A stretch of DNA of 64,000 nt. It comes from JBAOHV01 sp964450685 (GTDB taxonomy: Bacteria; Actinomycetota; Acidimicrobiia; Acidimicrobiales; Microtrichaceae). Below the pieces are notes generated by a model. That model searched no databases, was not told where the DNA came from, and saw only the letters and a list, made by a program, of their open reading frames with translations. Of this stretch, positions 24,862-34,700 are shown one piece after another; positions within the stretch are counted from its first letter, which is position 1, and every line of letters starts with the position of its first letter. The stretch covers positions 44,051-108,050 of the forward strand of contig CAYVDN010000004.1 of assembly GCA_964450685.1 (NCBI GenBank). The letters are read 5' to 3'. A program made the translations under genes and the position numbers.

Positions 24862-24880
24862 GATCTGACGGGTCGTCAGG
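24862..24880 (-). promoter_or_regulatory. Steroid-regulon operator, copy 3 (upstream of acyl-CoA dehydrogenases)
   Basis: The minus strand reads CCTGACGACCCGTCAGATC, identical to copies 1 and 2 but inverted relative to the gene it precedes. It lies 68 bp before the acyl-CoA dehydrogenase GTG and 80 bp before the divergent GGDEF gene, so it could influence either. An extra half-site CTGACG lies at 24893. Confidence 0.82.
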
Positions 24881-24948
24881 ACGCGCGGCAGACTGACGGC
24901 CAGCACCGGGTGCCAGCGAGCGGTGCGACGAGAGATGGGAGCGGGTCG

Positions 24949-26124
24949 GTGGACCTGACGTGGAGTGACGCCGAAGAATCGTTCCGGGTCGAGGCCCGGA
25001 CCTGGCTCCGGGCCAACGTGCCTCGACCGTCCCTGCCCTCGGGCGACACGGCGGCGGGATTCGCGGCGCACCTCGAATGGGAGCGTGCGCTGCACGACGC
25101 ACGCTGGGCCGTGGTCTCGTGGCCGTCGGCCTACGGGGGGCGGGACGCCTCGTTGTGGGAATGGCTGATCTTCGAGGAGGAGTACTACCGGGCGGGCGGC
25201 CCTCAGCGCGTCACCCAGAACGGCATCTTCCTCCTCGCCCCGACCATCTTCGAGTTCGGTACGCAGGCTCAGCAGGACCACTACCTGCCGCGCATGTCGT
25301 CGGCAGTGGACCTGTGGTGCCAGGGCTGGTCGGAACCCAACGCCGGTTCCGACCTGGCGGGAGTGCGCTCCAGGGCCACCCGCGACGACGCCGCCGGTGG
25401 CTGGGTTCTGTCCGGGCAGAAGACGTGGACCACCAGGGGAGCGTTCTGCAACTACGTGTTCGGGCTGTTCCGCTCCGATCCCGAGTCGGAACGCCACAAG
25501 GGCCTGACCTACTTCATGGTGCCGCTGCAGGCGGAAGGGGTGACGGTCCGCGGATTCGGTCGCCTCGACGGCGACGAGGGGTTCGCCGAGGTGTTCTTCG
25601 ACGACGTGTTCGTCCCCGATGACGACGGCACCGTCGACACGATGATGCGGGGCGGCATCCTGGGCGAGGTCAACAAGGGTTGGGGTGTCGCGATGGCGAC
25701 CACCTCGTCAGAACGCGGGCTCACCCTTCGCTCTCCGGGTCGGTTCCAGGCGACAGCGAAGCGTCTCGTGGACCTGGCGGTCGAACGCAGCGGGGACGGA
25801 GACCTCAGCGAGGTTGCGGCCGACAGGGTGGTGGACGCCTGGATCGACGCAGAGGCGTACGCCCTCTACACCCTTTCGGACGTCACCGGCGTCGTTGAGG
25901 GGCGACCCGGTGGTGCACGGTCGTCCTACAACAAGATCTTCTGGTCGGAGCTCGACGTGCGCCTCCACCAAGTGGCGTTGGACCTGCTCGGCCACGAAGC
26001 CGAACTCGACGGCCCATGGATGAAGGGCTTCGAGTTCGCGCTCTCCGGGCCGATCTACGCCGGCACCAACGAGATCCAGCGCAACATCGTCGCCGAGCGT
26101 GTGCTCGGTCTGCCGCGCAAGTGA
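24949..26124 (+). CDS. Acyl-CoA dehydrogenase, catalytic-type subunit (FadE30-like)
   Basis: This 391-aa acyl-CoA dehydrogenase has the standard fold: LWCQGWSEPNAGSDLAGV (FAD/substrate loop), then WVLSGQKTWTT, and IYAGTNEIQRNIVAERVL at the C-terminus. The usual catalytic Glu of the YEGT motif is Ala here. Instead TTSSERGLT carries Glu255 in helix G, the position used by isovaleryl-CoA dehydrogenase and by steroid-type FadE enzymes. It resembles mycobacterial FadE30/FadE32-class proteins. The GTG start has GGGAG seven bases upstream. It pairs with the next gene and follows operator copy 3, so a step in HIP-CoA breakdown is inferred. Confidence 0.88.
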   Translation: MDLTWSDAEESFRVEARTWLRANVPRPSLPSGDTAAGFAAHLEWERALHDARWAVVSWPSAYGGRDASLWEWLIFEEEYYRAGGPQRVTQNGIFLLAPTIFEFGTQAQQDHYLPRMSSAVDLWCQGWSEPNAGSDLAGVRSRATRDDAAGGWVLSGQKTWTTRGAFCNYVFGLFRSDPESERHKGLTYFMVPLQAEGVTVRGFGRLDGDEGFAEVFFDDVFVPDDDGTVDTMMRGGILGEVNKGWGVAMATTSSERGLTLRSPGRFQATAKRLVDLAVERSGDGDLSEVAADRVVDAWIDAEAYALYTLSDVTGVVEGRPGGARSSYNKIFWSELDVRLHQVALDLLGHEAELDGPWMKGFEFALSGPIYAGTNEIQRNIVAERVLGLPRK

Positions 26125-26136
26125 GAGAGGCCTGAG

Positions 26137-27201
26137 ATGCGATTCGCGTTGAGTGACGAACAGATCGAGTTCCGTGACGCCGTACGCGGCCTACTGGCCG
26201 ACACGTGCGGACCTGACGACATACGCGCTGCGTGGAGCGATCCGGTACTGGCGGGCGGCGGACCCGGAGGTGGCAACGGTACGGTTCCGGCAGCCTGGTC
26301 GGCTCTCGGCGAGATGGGCGTGCTGGGCATCTGCGTGCCCGAAGTACACGGCGGCCTGGGCATGACCGACGAGGACCTCGTCCCACTCCTGATCGAGGTC
26401 GGTCGGTCGGGGCTTCCGGACCCGGTCTCCTATACGGCGGGTGTCGCGGTCGGGATCCTGCGCGATCACGCGCCAACCGGGCTGGCCGCGGAGTGGCTGC
26501 CGAGAATCGCTGCTGGTGAGGTCGCCTTCGGTGTCGGCTTCGGCCCCGGGCGTGATGGCGGCGGAACTCCGACTGTGTCATCGGCTGCGGCGGTGGACGC
26601 GCTCTTGCTGTTCGACCGTGGCGAGGCCCATCTGGTCCCACCGTCCGCTGTGGAGCTGACGCCCGTCGAGTCGGTCGACGGGGCCCGGCACCTCGCCCGC
26701 GTCGGTTGGACCCCGGATCCGGCGACGCTCATAGCAGGAGGCGCCGAGGGGTTCGCGGCGACCAACGCAGCCTTCGACCGTTCTGCGCTGGGTGCTGCGG
26801 CGCTCCTGGTGGGGCTGAGCCGGCGGATGATCGACATGACCGTCCTCTACGCGGTCGAGCGTCACCAGTTCGGAGTGCCCATCGGCAGCTTCCAGGCGGT
26901 CAAGCATCATCTGGCTGACGCCGCGTTGGCAGTCGAGTTCGCCGAGCCGCTCGTCCTGCGCGCCGCGAACTCGATCGCAAACCGTGACGAGGAGTCGTCT
27001 CGGCACGTCTCGATGGCCAAGGCCAAGGCCTCCGACGCGGCCCGCGGCGCGGCGGCGACGTGTCTGCAGGTGCACGGCGCGATCGGCTACACGGTCGAGT
27101 GCGATCTGCACCTGTTCATGAAGCGCTCCTGGGCGTTGGCTGCGCGGTACGGCGACGCCGAGTTCCACCGTCGTCGGATCCGGGCCGGTCTGATCGGCTG
27201 A
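26137..27201 (+). CDS. Acyl-CoA dehydrogenase, second subunit of heteromeric enzyme
   Basis: This 354-aa acyl-CoA dehydrogenase-fold protein is shorter and more divergent than its neighbour. It keeps the N-terminal helices (SDEQIEFRDAVRGLLAD) and the C-terminal helical bundle with RHQFGVPIGSFQAVKHHLAD and CLQVHGAIGYTVECDLHLFM. The central beta domain is reduced, from about 128 to 195, and neither catalytic Glu position is clear. This matches the partner subunit of alpha2-beta2 FadE enzymes from steroid degradation. It begins 12 bp after the first subunit, in the same operon. Confidence 0.85.
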   Translation: MRFALSDEQIEFRDAVRGLLADTCGPDDIRAAWSDPVLAGGGPGGGNGTVPAAWSALGEMGVLGICVPEVHGGLGMTDEDLVPLLIEVGRSGLPDPVSYTAGVAVGILRDHAPTGLAAEWLPRIAAGEVAFGVGFGPGRDGGGTPTVSSAAAVDALLLFDRGEAHLVPPSAVELTPVESVDGARHLARVGWTPDPATLIAGGAEGFAATNAAFDRSALGAAALLVGLSRRMIDMTVLYAVERHQFGVPIGSFQAVKHHLADAALAVEFAEPLVLRAANSIANRDEESSRHVSMAKAKASDAARGAAATCLQVHGAIGYTVECDLHLFMKRSWALAARYGDAEFHRRRIRAGLIG

Positions 27202-27205
27202 CCGG

Positions 27206-27646
27206 GTGCGTGCGCTCGTCCAGCGGGTGCTGAGCGCCGAGGTGCGAGTAGACGGCGACGTCGTCGGCTCCATCGGTGAGGGCCTGTGTGCGTTCGTCGG
27301 CGTCACCCACGCAGATGATCGTTCGACCGCTGCCCGCCTCGCCGAGAAGCTCTGGAACCTGCGGATTTTCGACGATCGGGACGGGAACATGGGCATCTCG
27401 GTCGCCGACGGGTCACGTCAGGTCCTGGTGGTCAGCCAGTTCACCCTCTACGGCGATTCCCGCAAGGGACGTCGGCCGTCGTGGACCGAAGCTGCACGGC
27501 CCGAACACGCCTCACCCCTGGTGGAGGCGGTCGTGTCAGATCTCCGCGGACGTGGTGCGACTGTCGGCACCGGACGCTTCGGTGCGGACATGCAGGTGGC
27601 ACTGGTCAACGACGGACCGGTCACCCTCATGGTCGAGGTCGACTGA
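27206..27646 (+). CDS. dtd: D-aminoacyl-tRNA deacylase
   Basis: This 146-aa Dtd removes D-amino acids, and glycine mischarged on tRNA-Ala, from tRNA. The whole family pattern is present: MRALVQRVLSAEVRVDG at the start, SQFTLYGDSRKGRRPSW (about 77-93) and the cross-subunit Gly-cisPro motif NDGPVT (about 135-140). The GTG start lies 4 bp after the acyl-CoA dehydrogenase stop. It is a housekeeping gene that probably reads through from the dehydrogenase operon by location only. Confidence 0.96.
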   Translation: MRALVQRVLSAEVRVDGDVVGSIGEGLCAFVGVTHADDRSTAARLAEKLWNLRIFDDRDGNMGISVADGSRQVLVVSQFTLYGDSRKGRRPSWTEAARPEHASPLVEAVVSDLRGRGATVGTGRFGADMQVALVNDGPVTLMVEVD

Positions 27647-27717
27647 TCGAGCGCCTCACGACCGATTGTGACGCCTGACGTTTGACCCGGCTGTGTCGCA
27701 GTGACGAGCATGAGTGC

Positions 27718-28152
27718 ATGCGCGCCTTGGTCATCCACGAGAGTCTCACCGGCAACACCCGCACCGCCGCGGGTCACATCGTCGATGCGTTGGCGGCAGA
27801 GGGTTGGACCGCGAGCGAGTGCAGCTCACGTGAGGTGAACCTGGCCGCGTTGCAGGCTGCCGATGTCGTCATCATCGGCAGCTGGGTGGACGGTCTGTTC
27901 TTCTTCGGTCAGCGCCCCGGTGGTAGCGGCAAGCTGAACAAGCTGCCGTTGCTGGGCAACAAGACCACTTACGTATACGTGACCTACGCGGTGGACCCGG
28001 GCAAGACGCTGGCCAAGCTCACGACTCTCGTCGAAGGTCGGCACGGGAACGTCGTCGGTGGCATGACCATCCGGCGCAACAACCTGCTCGACGGGAGCAT
28101 CGAGTTCGCGAGGCGGGTCGTCGACGCCGCTCGCGACGACGTGTCCGCCTGA
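27718..28152 (+). CDS. Flavodoxin-like protein
   Basis: This 144-aa flavodoxin-fold protein has the FMN phosphate loop HESLTGNTRTAA (about 7-18), the strand DVVIIGSWVDGLFFFGQRPG (49-68) and the sheet KTTYVYVTYAVDPGK. The loops that normally stack on the flavin ring are short, so cofactor binding is likely but not certain. It resembles small flavodoxin-family proteins of actinobacteria whose redox partner is unknown. The ATG at 27718 is preferred to one 36 bp upstream because it begins the first beta strand. It stands alone between dtd and recC. Confidence 0.78.
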   Translation: MRALVIHESLTGNTRTAAGHIVDALAAEGWTASECSSREVNLAALQAADVVIIGSWVDGLFFFGQRPGGSGKLNKLPLLGNKTTYVYVTYAVDPGKTLAKLTTLVEGRHGNVVGGMTIRRNNLLDGSIEFARRVVDAARDDVSA

Positions 28153-28248
28153 CCAGCTGACCGCAGCCTGGAGCCGGGAACAGGCGGCGGGCGCGCCAGG
28201 AGGGGTGCTCGGTCCTGGTTGTCAGGGTGCGTGGCTACGCTCGCTCCT

Positions 28249-31200
28249 GTGTTGAGGATCCACACCGCGGGACGGATTGAGACCCTGGTCGACCGGTTGG
28301 CTCACAACCTGTCGCGCCCTCCCGGCGACCTCACCGATGACACCTGGGATCCCTTCGCTCCAGAGTGGATAGCCGTCCCCTCCGAGGGCATGAGGCGATG
28401 GCTCAACCTGGAGTTGGCCGCTCGGCTGGGCTCGTCCGACGGTCGCTGCGATGGAGTGACGGCGAACGTCGTCGGTGCACACCCATCGTCACTGCGCACT
28501 GCCGTCCTGGGCTCCGAACCCCCCGGCGCAGTCACGTCCGCCGGAGGGCGGGCGGCGGATGACCCGTGGAGGATCGAGTCGTTGACCTGGTCTGTCATGG
28601 CGGAGTTGCGCGGCGCCGTCGCCTCGGAGTCGTCAACGGCAACGGACGAGCAGATCCGGCGTGTGGGGACCCCTCCCGAGGGTGTCTCCCTCTGGGCACG
28701 CGCTCGCCGTATCGCCGAACTGTTCGACCGCTACCACATCCACCGCGTCGACATGATCCGATCGTGGCTCCTGGGCGACGACGTCGACGGAACGGGCCAT
28801 CGTCTCGACGCGCAGCACAGTTGGCAGCCCGAGCTGTGGCGCCGCGTAGCCGATCGTGTCGGGGCGACGAGCCCCCCAACTCGGCTGATCGATCAGATGG
28901 ATCGGCTACTGCGCGGGGAACTGTCGCTCGAGCTTCCTCCGCGTCTAGTGGTGTTCGGTCTCTCGGTGCTCCCCGGGGGTGTCGGGTTCGTGGACCTCGC
29001 CCAGGCTGTGGGCGCCTCGCGTGACGTGCAGATGTACATGGTCGAGCCATCGCCTGTGGCCTCGCTGCGTATATCGGAAAGCATCGGCCCCCCGCCGGAG
29101 TCAGCCCGATTGCGAGCCGACGACCGCACCTGGGAGCTGGTCGGGCATCCGTTGCTGCGCTCATGGGGCCGGCTGCAACGTGAGAGCACAGTCCTCATCG
29201 CCGACTCACAACGCCAGGGGCTCAGGGACGTAATCCGCTTGGAAGACGACTACGCGAGTGGGCTCCACAGGGCCACGATGCTCGGAAGGCTGCAGTCCGA
29301 CCTGAGAAACGACAGCCCGCCGATCGCCGACATGGCTCCCGGCGCCGACGACCAGACGATCCGGATCCATTCCGCTCACGGAGTCGCCCGACAGGTCGAG
29401 GTTCTACGCGACGTCCTGTTGCACCTGCTCGACGACGAAGTCCTGGATCTGACCGAGGACGACATCATCGTCATGAGTCCTGCCATCGAGCAGATGGCAC
29501 CTGTCATCCACTCCGTCCTCGGACCGTCCAGCGACGGGGCGCACCGTCCTGGTTCGACGCCAGCGCTCCGCTACCGGATAGGTGACAGGTCGTTGAGGCA
29601 GGCCGTGCCGATCCTCGAGGTGCTCGAGCGGACGATGTCTCTCGTCTCGGGTCGATTCGACGCGGTCAGCGTCCTCGACCTCGTGGCGACCGCGGCAGTT
29701 CGCCACCGTTTCGGTTTCAGCGACGACGACGTCGCGCTCATCACGGACTGGGTCACAGCCACACGCGTCCGCTGGGGCCTGGACGAGCACCACCGTGAGT
29801 TCGACGGGATCCCTGCGGAGTTCGACACGAACACGTGGCGTGCAGCGGTTGACCGACTGATGCTCGGCTGCGCCATCGGCGACGGCAGCCAGCTGGCAGT
29901 CGGTGACGCAGTGCCGCTTCCGGTCGAGGGGTCCGACTCGCTGCTCGCCGGCCGGTTGGCGGAGCTGCTCTGGCGACTCGAGCAACTGCACGGCCAGGTG
30001 AGCGCAGCCAGGCCGATCGGTGATTGGGTCTCGGTGCTGCGCGACGCCGCGGACGCCCTCTTCGCCGTTCCTGATGCCGAGAGCTGGCAGCGGGACTCGC
30101 TGGCCAAGGTGCTCTCGTCACTCGAGGAGGGCGCAGCTGACGAGCCCGCCGCTGCGGACATGGCGATCGACTTCCTGGATCTCCGTCGCGCGGTGGCTGC
30201 GGCGGTGGGCGGGGTGTCGGGTCGCGCGGACTTCTACCGCGGCGGCATCACATTCGCGTCGATGTCATCGATGCGCGGTGTTCCTCACAGGGTCGTGGTC
30301 CTTCTCGGAATGGACCAGCCGGCGTTCAGCGTGCAGGCACCCGACGGCGACGACCTCGCCGCGGCCTCGCCACTTCTGGGAGATCGCGATCCGCGAGGGG
30401 AGTCACGCCAGGCGCTGCTGGACGCTGTCATGAGTGCTCGCGACCGACTCGTCCTGATCAGGGAGGGACGCGACATCCGCACCAACCATGAGGTGCCGAG
30501 AGCGGTTCCCGTGGCAGAGCTGGTCGACGCGGTGCTCGCGTCGGTCGATCCTGACCAGCGGGCCTCGGTCGAGCGGATCCTGGAAACGGAGCATCCGCGC
30601 CAAGCGTTCGACGAATCGTCTTTCCAACCGGGGGTGCATATCGCCGGCCCGTGGAGCTTCGACGCGGTCGCTCACCGCGGTGCGATCTCCCGTCGTGAAC
30701 GCCGCGCGACTTCGGCCACCTTGTTGACCACACCCCTGCCGTCCGAGCCCGAGCCAGTAGTGGAGCTGTCAGATCTGCACGCACTACTGAAGGACCCGAG
30801 CAACCACTTCGCTCGCCGTCGGCTCGGCGTGCAGTTCCCGTCCAAGGAAGAGTCGCCGTCGGTTGTCGTACCGCTCGACATCGTCGGCCTGGAGCGCTAC
30901 GAGGTCGGTGACCGCCTCCTCGCATGGCTGCTGTCCGGCGCGCAGTTCGACGACTGGGTGAAGGTCGAGCGCCGGTTGGGGACTCTGGGCCCTGGATCGT
31001 TGGGGGATACGACCCTGGACGAGGTCAGAACGACCGCAGGGTCGATCATCGCCGCGGCCAGAGAGCTCGGAGTAGGGACCGAGTCCCACCCGATAGAGGT
31101 GGATCTCGTAGTGCAGTCGGGAGAGCGCGTGGTCGGCCTCGTGGAGGATCGACTGGACGGCGAGCCAGGACCCATCCAGATCACCTACTCGTCCGAGCGC

Positions 31201-31716
31201 CCAGCTCAGTGGTTGAGGATCTGGCTCGACTTGCTCATCTGCACCCTGGTCGACCCGTCGCGACCGTGGAGAGCGGTCTCTGTGGCGAAGCACCCGGCGA
31301 AGAACGAGGCGGTCACCACAGAGCTGCGCATCCGTGGATCGGGCGTCGAACGTGAACGCCACGCTGCGTCGGCGCTCGACGTAGTTCTCGACCTCCACCG
31401 CCGCGGGGCTGTCGGGCCGTTGCCGTTGTTTCCCGCGGTCAGCCATGCGCTCTGGGTGAACGAGAGTCCCGCGCCGCATTGGGCTCGGTTCCCAGCCGGT
31501 GGTGACGGCGCCACCGACGCCGTTCAGCTCCTGTATGGCGGCCACGACCTCCGATCCCTGCTGGCGCTTCCGCGCCTCGATGGCGACCCCGTCACGGCGT
31601 CGGGTCCCGAAGCAGGTCGGCTTCAGTGCTTCGCCGAGTACCTGTGGGACACCTTCGACGGTTCGACGGTGCGAACCACCGATTCGTCAGCACCGGACGA
31701 GGGACAGGAACGATGA
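28249..31716 (+). CDS. recC: Exodeoxyribonuclease V gamma subunit RecC
   Basis: This 1155-aa RecC is the Chi-recognising subunit of RecBCD, which processes double-strand breaks for recombination. It opens with LRIHTAGRIETLVDRLA, matches RecC at WIAVPSEGMRRWLNLELA (about 42-59) and at RLIDQMDRLL, and has FYRGGITFASMSSMRGVPHR (about 663-682), a conserved block. It lacks helicase catalytic motifs, as expected. The GTG start fits the first strand; a frame extending 10 codons further is less likely. It overlaps recB by 4 bp (ATGA). Confidence 0.93.
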   Translation: MLRIHTAGRIETLVDRLAHNLSRPPGDLTDDTWDPFAPEWIAVPSEGMRRWLNLELAARLGSSDGRCDGVTANVVGAHPSSLRTAVLGSEPPGAVTSAGGRAADDPWRIESLTWSVMAELRGAVASESSTATDEQIRRVGTPPEGVSLWARARRIAELFDRYHIHRVDMIRSWLLGDDVDGTGHRLDAQHSWQPELWRRVADRVGATSPPTRLIDQMDRLLRGELSLELPPRLVVFGLSVLPGGVGFVDLAQAVGASRDVQMYMVEPSPVASLRISESIGPPPESARLRADDRTWELVGHPLLRSWGRLQRESTVLIADSQRQGLRDVIRLEDDYASGLHRATMLGRLQSDLRNDSPPIADMAPGADDQTIRIHSAHGVARQVEVLRDVLLHLLDDEVLDLTEDDIIVMSPAIEQMAPVIHSVLGPSSDGAHRPGSTPALRYRIGDRSLRQAVPILEVLERTMSLVSGRFDAVSVLDLVATAAVRHRFGFSDDDVALITDWVTATRVRWGLDEHHREFDGIPAEFDTNTWRAAVDRLMLGCAIGDGSQLAVGDAVPLPVEGSDSLLAGRLAELLWRLEQLHGQVSAARPIGDWVSVLRDAADALFAVPDAESWQRDSLAKVLSSLEEGAADEPAAADMAIDFLDLRRAVAAAVGGVSGRADFYRGGITFASMSSMRGVPHRVVVLLGMDQPAFSVQAPDGDDLAAASPLLGDRDPRGESRQALLDAVMSARDRLVLIREGRDIRTNHEVPRAVPVAELVDAVLASVDPDQRASVERILETEHPRQAFDESSFQPGVHIAGPWSFDAVAHRGAISRRERRATSATLLTTPLPSEPEPVVELSDLHALLKDPSNHFARRRLGVQFPSKEESPSVVVPLDIVGLERYEVGDRLLAWLLSGAQFDDWVKVERRLGTLGPGSLGDTTLDEVRTTAGSIIAAARELGVGTESHPIEVDLVVQSGERVVGLVEDRLDGEPGPIQITYSSERPAQWLRIWLDLLICTLVDPSRPWRAVSVAKHPAKNEAVTTELRIRGSGVERERHAASALDVVLDLHRRGAVGPLPLFPAVSHALWVNESPAPHWARFPAGGDGATDAVQLLYGGHDLRSLLALPRLDGDPVTASGPEAGRLQCFAEYLWDTFDGSTVRTTDSSAPDEGQER

Positions 31717-34700
31717 GTCCAGCCCACGGGCACGATGGCCCTCCCGAGTTCGACCTGCTCGCCCCGCTGCCCCACGGTCACCTGGCCATCGAGGCGAGTG
31801 CGGGCACGGGCAAGACCTACACCCTGGCGGCGCTCGCCACCCGCTTCCTGGCGGAGCGCGACATCTCGACATCAGATCTTCTGGTCGTCACGTTCACACG
31901 AGCCGCAGCCTCCGAGCTGCGGACGAGGGTGCGTGATCGGATCGCCCAGGCATTGGCCCACCTGCATCTCGACGACCCGCCGACAGGTGACCCGCTGCTC
32001 GAGCATCTCTGGTCCAGCGACCGTGAGCTGCGGCGTGGTCGACTCGAGCGAGCTGTGACCGAGTTCGATGCGGCGACGATCACCACGATCCACGGCTTCG
32101 CCACCCAGGTGCTCGCGACGCTCGGTGTGAGCAGCGGGGCAGATCCGGACGCGGTGCTGGTCGACGACTCCGCGCAACTGGCGGCGGAGTGTTGCGCCGA
32201 TGCGTTGACAGCAGCAGCTCTCGGCGACATCGAGCTGCCCAACTCGAGGACGCTGATCAAGCGCACGCGGACGGCCATCAACATCGCAGACCTCAGGTTG
32301 GGGCCAGGGCCGGGTGACGTGCCGGCGGACCCCGCCGACGTTCTGCGCGTCGAGCTCATGAGCCGGGCCATCTCATCGATGAGAGACCGTCGTCGCGCCG
32401 TGGGGACTCTGAGTTTCGACGACGTCCTGGTCGAGCTGCGACGAGCTCTCAGCGATCCGTCCGTGGCTGGCCTGCTACGGAACCGGTTCAGGGTCGCCCT
32501 GATAGATGAGTTCCAGGACACCGACCCGGTGCAGTGGGCGATCTTCAAGGCCGTCTTCCCGAACCCGGCGGATACCGCGACCTCGCTGGTGCTGGTGGGC
32601 GACCCCAAGCAGTCGATCTACTCGTTCCGCGGTGCGGACGTCCACACCTACCTGTCCGCAGCACACGGCGGGCCGAGCCGGCCCCCCAGCTTGCGCACCA
32701 ACTGGCGGTCGGACGGAGCGGTCCTCGAGTCGATCTCGGCACTGTTCCGGGGGGTTTCCTTCGGCGATGACCGGATCCGCTTCAGCGATGTCGCCGCCGC
32801 TCCGGACCACCAGGATCGAAGGATCGTCGGGGCGACAGGCGTGCCGCTCCCGGCGCTGGACGTTCGCCTCGCCATCGGCCGGGACATCAAACGCAACAAG
32901 TCAGGGATCGCTTCCGGAGAAGCCAAAGCGGCGATCGTCGCTGACCTCGTCGAGCGGGTCCGTGACCTGCTCGACAACGCGAGGATCCCCGATGACTCCG
33001 AACCCGGTGGCACTCGGGCGGTGGAGCCATCGGACATAGCCGTGCTCATGCGCTCGAACGAGGATGCGTCCTCCGTGCGCAACGCTCTGCTGCAGCAGGG
33101 CGTGCCAGCCGTCCTCTCCCGCGGTGCGAGCGTCCTCGAATCGCCTGCGGCGACCCAATGGCGTTGGTTGCTCGATGCCATGGCTCGCCCGGCAGATCCC
33201 GCCAGGGCACGCACCTTCGCCCTGTCCTGGTTCGGTGGCCGTTCCCCTGACTGGGTGGCCTCGGCCGACGACGACGACCTGGTGGAGATCCAGGAGCGGC
33301 TCTCGTCCTGGGTCGGAGTGCTGGTGGACGACGGCGCGGCCGAGTTCCGGCGACGCTTGTGGGCCGAGTCGGACGTGGTCGCGACCGTCCTTGCCCACCC
33401 CGACGGCGACCGTGAGCTGACCGATCTCGACCACATCGCCGAACTGCTCGCGACCGGGCAGGGAAGCGAGCATCAGAGCGTCGCCGCGCTCCGATCGATC
33501 CTGGATGCGCCCAAACCCGAGGAAGTCTCAGCGGACTTCGACCGCGAGCAGACGGCCCGTCGTGTCGAATCCGAGGCGCTCGCGGTGCGGGTGATGACCG
33601 TGTGGGTGGCCAAGGGCCTCGAGTTCCCCATCGTCTGCGTGCCGACCATGTGGAGCGCTCCGTCGGGCGATGTGATAGTGCCCGACGAGGATCGCGGAAC
33701 GGGAGCGCGTCTCTTCGACGTCGCGTCCAGGGCATGGCCCGACAAGACCAGTCATTCCCAGCGCCGGGCGCTCGCCGATGCCGAACAGCTGGGCGAGAAC
33801 CTTCGCCTGTTGTACGTGGCTCTCACCAGAGCCATCCATCAGACGATCGTCTGGTGGACGCCGGTCAGCACCGCCAGCCGCGCCGGCCTGACTCGCGTGC
33901 TTTTCGCTCGCGACGACCATGGGCGTCTCGATCCCGAACTCTTCGGCGCTGCCAAGTGTCAGATACCGGATGACGACACAGCCCTCAGTACGGTCGCTGC
34001 TATAGCCACCAACGCGGGTGACACGATGCGGTGCGCCGTGCATGGACACCCCGAGCGCCCGGCAGTGCCGTGGAGCCGTGAGAGCCAGCGATCGGAGATG
34101 CCCTCGCTGGAGCTGGCAGTACCGCACCGACAGCCCGACCGGAGTACCCGGCGCTGGTCCTTCACCGCGATCACTTCGTCGGGGGCGCACCGTTCCGAGG
34201 ATCCCACCGACCCCAGCGGAGGGGACGCCGGCGCCGCGGACGAAGCGGACCGGGATGCAGCGGCACAGCTGGAGCCGGGTGATTCGATCACGGAGCCGGC
34301 AGCACCTGTTGCCGATCACCCCGGCGCGTTGTCGATGCTCCCGGCAGGGGCGAGTTTCGGCACGCTCGTCCACTCCGTTCTCGAGAACACCGACTTCAGC
34401 TCCCCGGTGCTGAGCGACGAGCTCCAGGAACACGTCGGGATGCAGGTCCGCCAGAGGCCGCTGGATCTCTCGCCGCGACACCCTGACGGAACCAGGGGGA
34501 CACCCACGGAGGGGGTATCCCTGTTGGTGAGAGGCCTCGTCGACGCGATCCGGACTCCGCTGGGTCCGCTCTTCGACCATCGCCGATTGCTTGACGTTCC
34601 GAAGTCCGATCGGCTCGACGAGATGGCCTTCGACCTGCGGCTCGGAGGCTCCGGCGCTGCGGCCACCGGCCTCGAGTTGGGTGCCGTCATGGAGCGGCAT

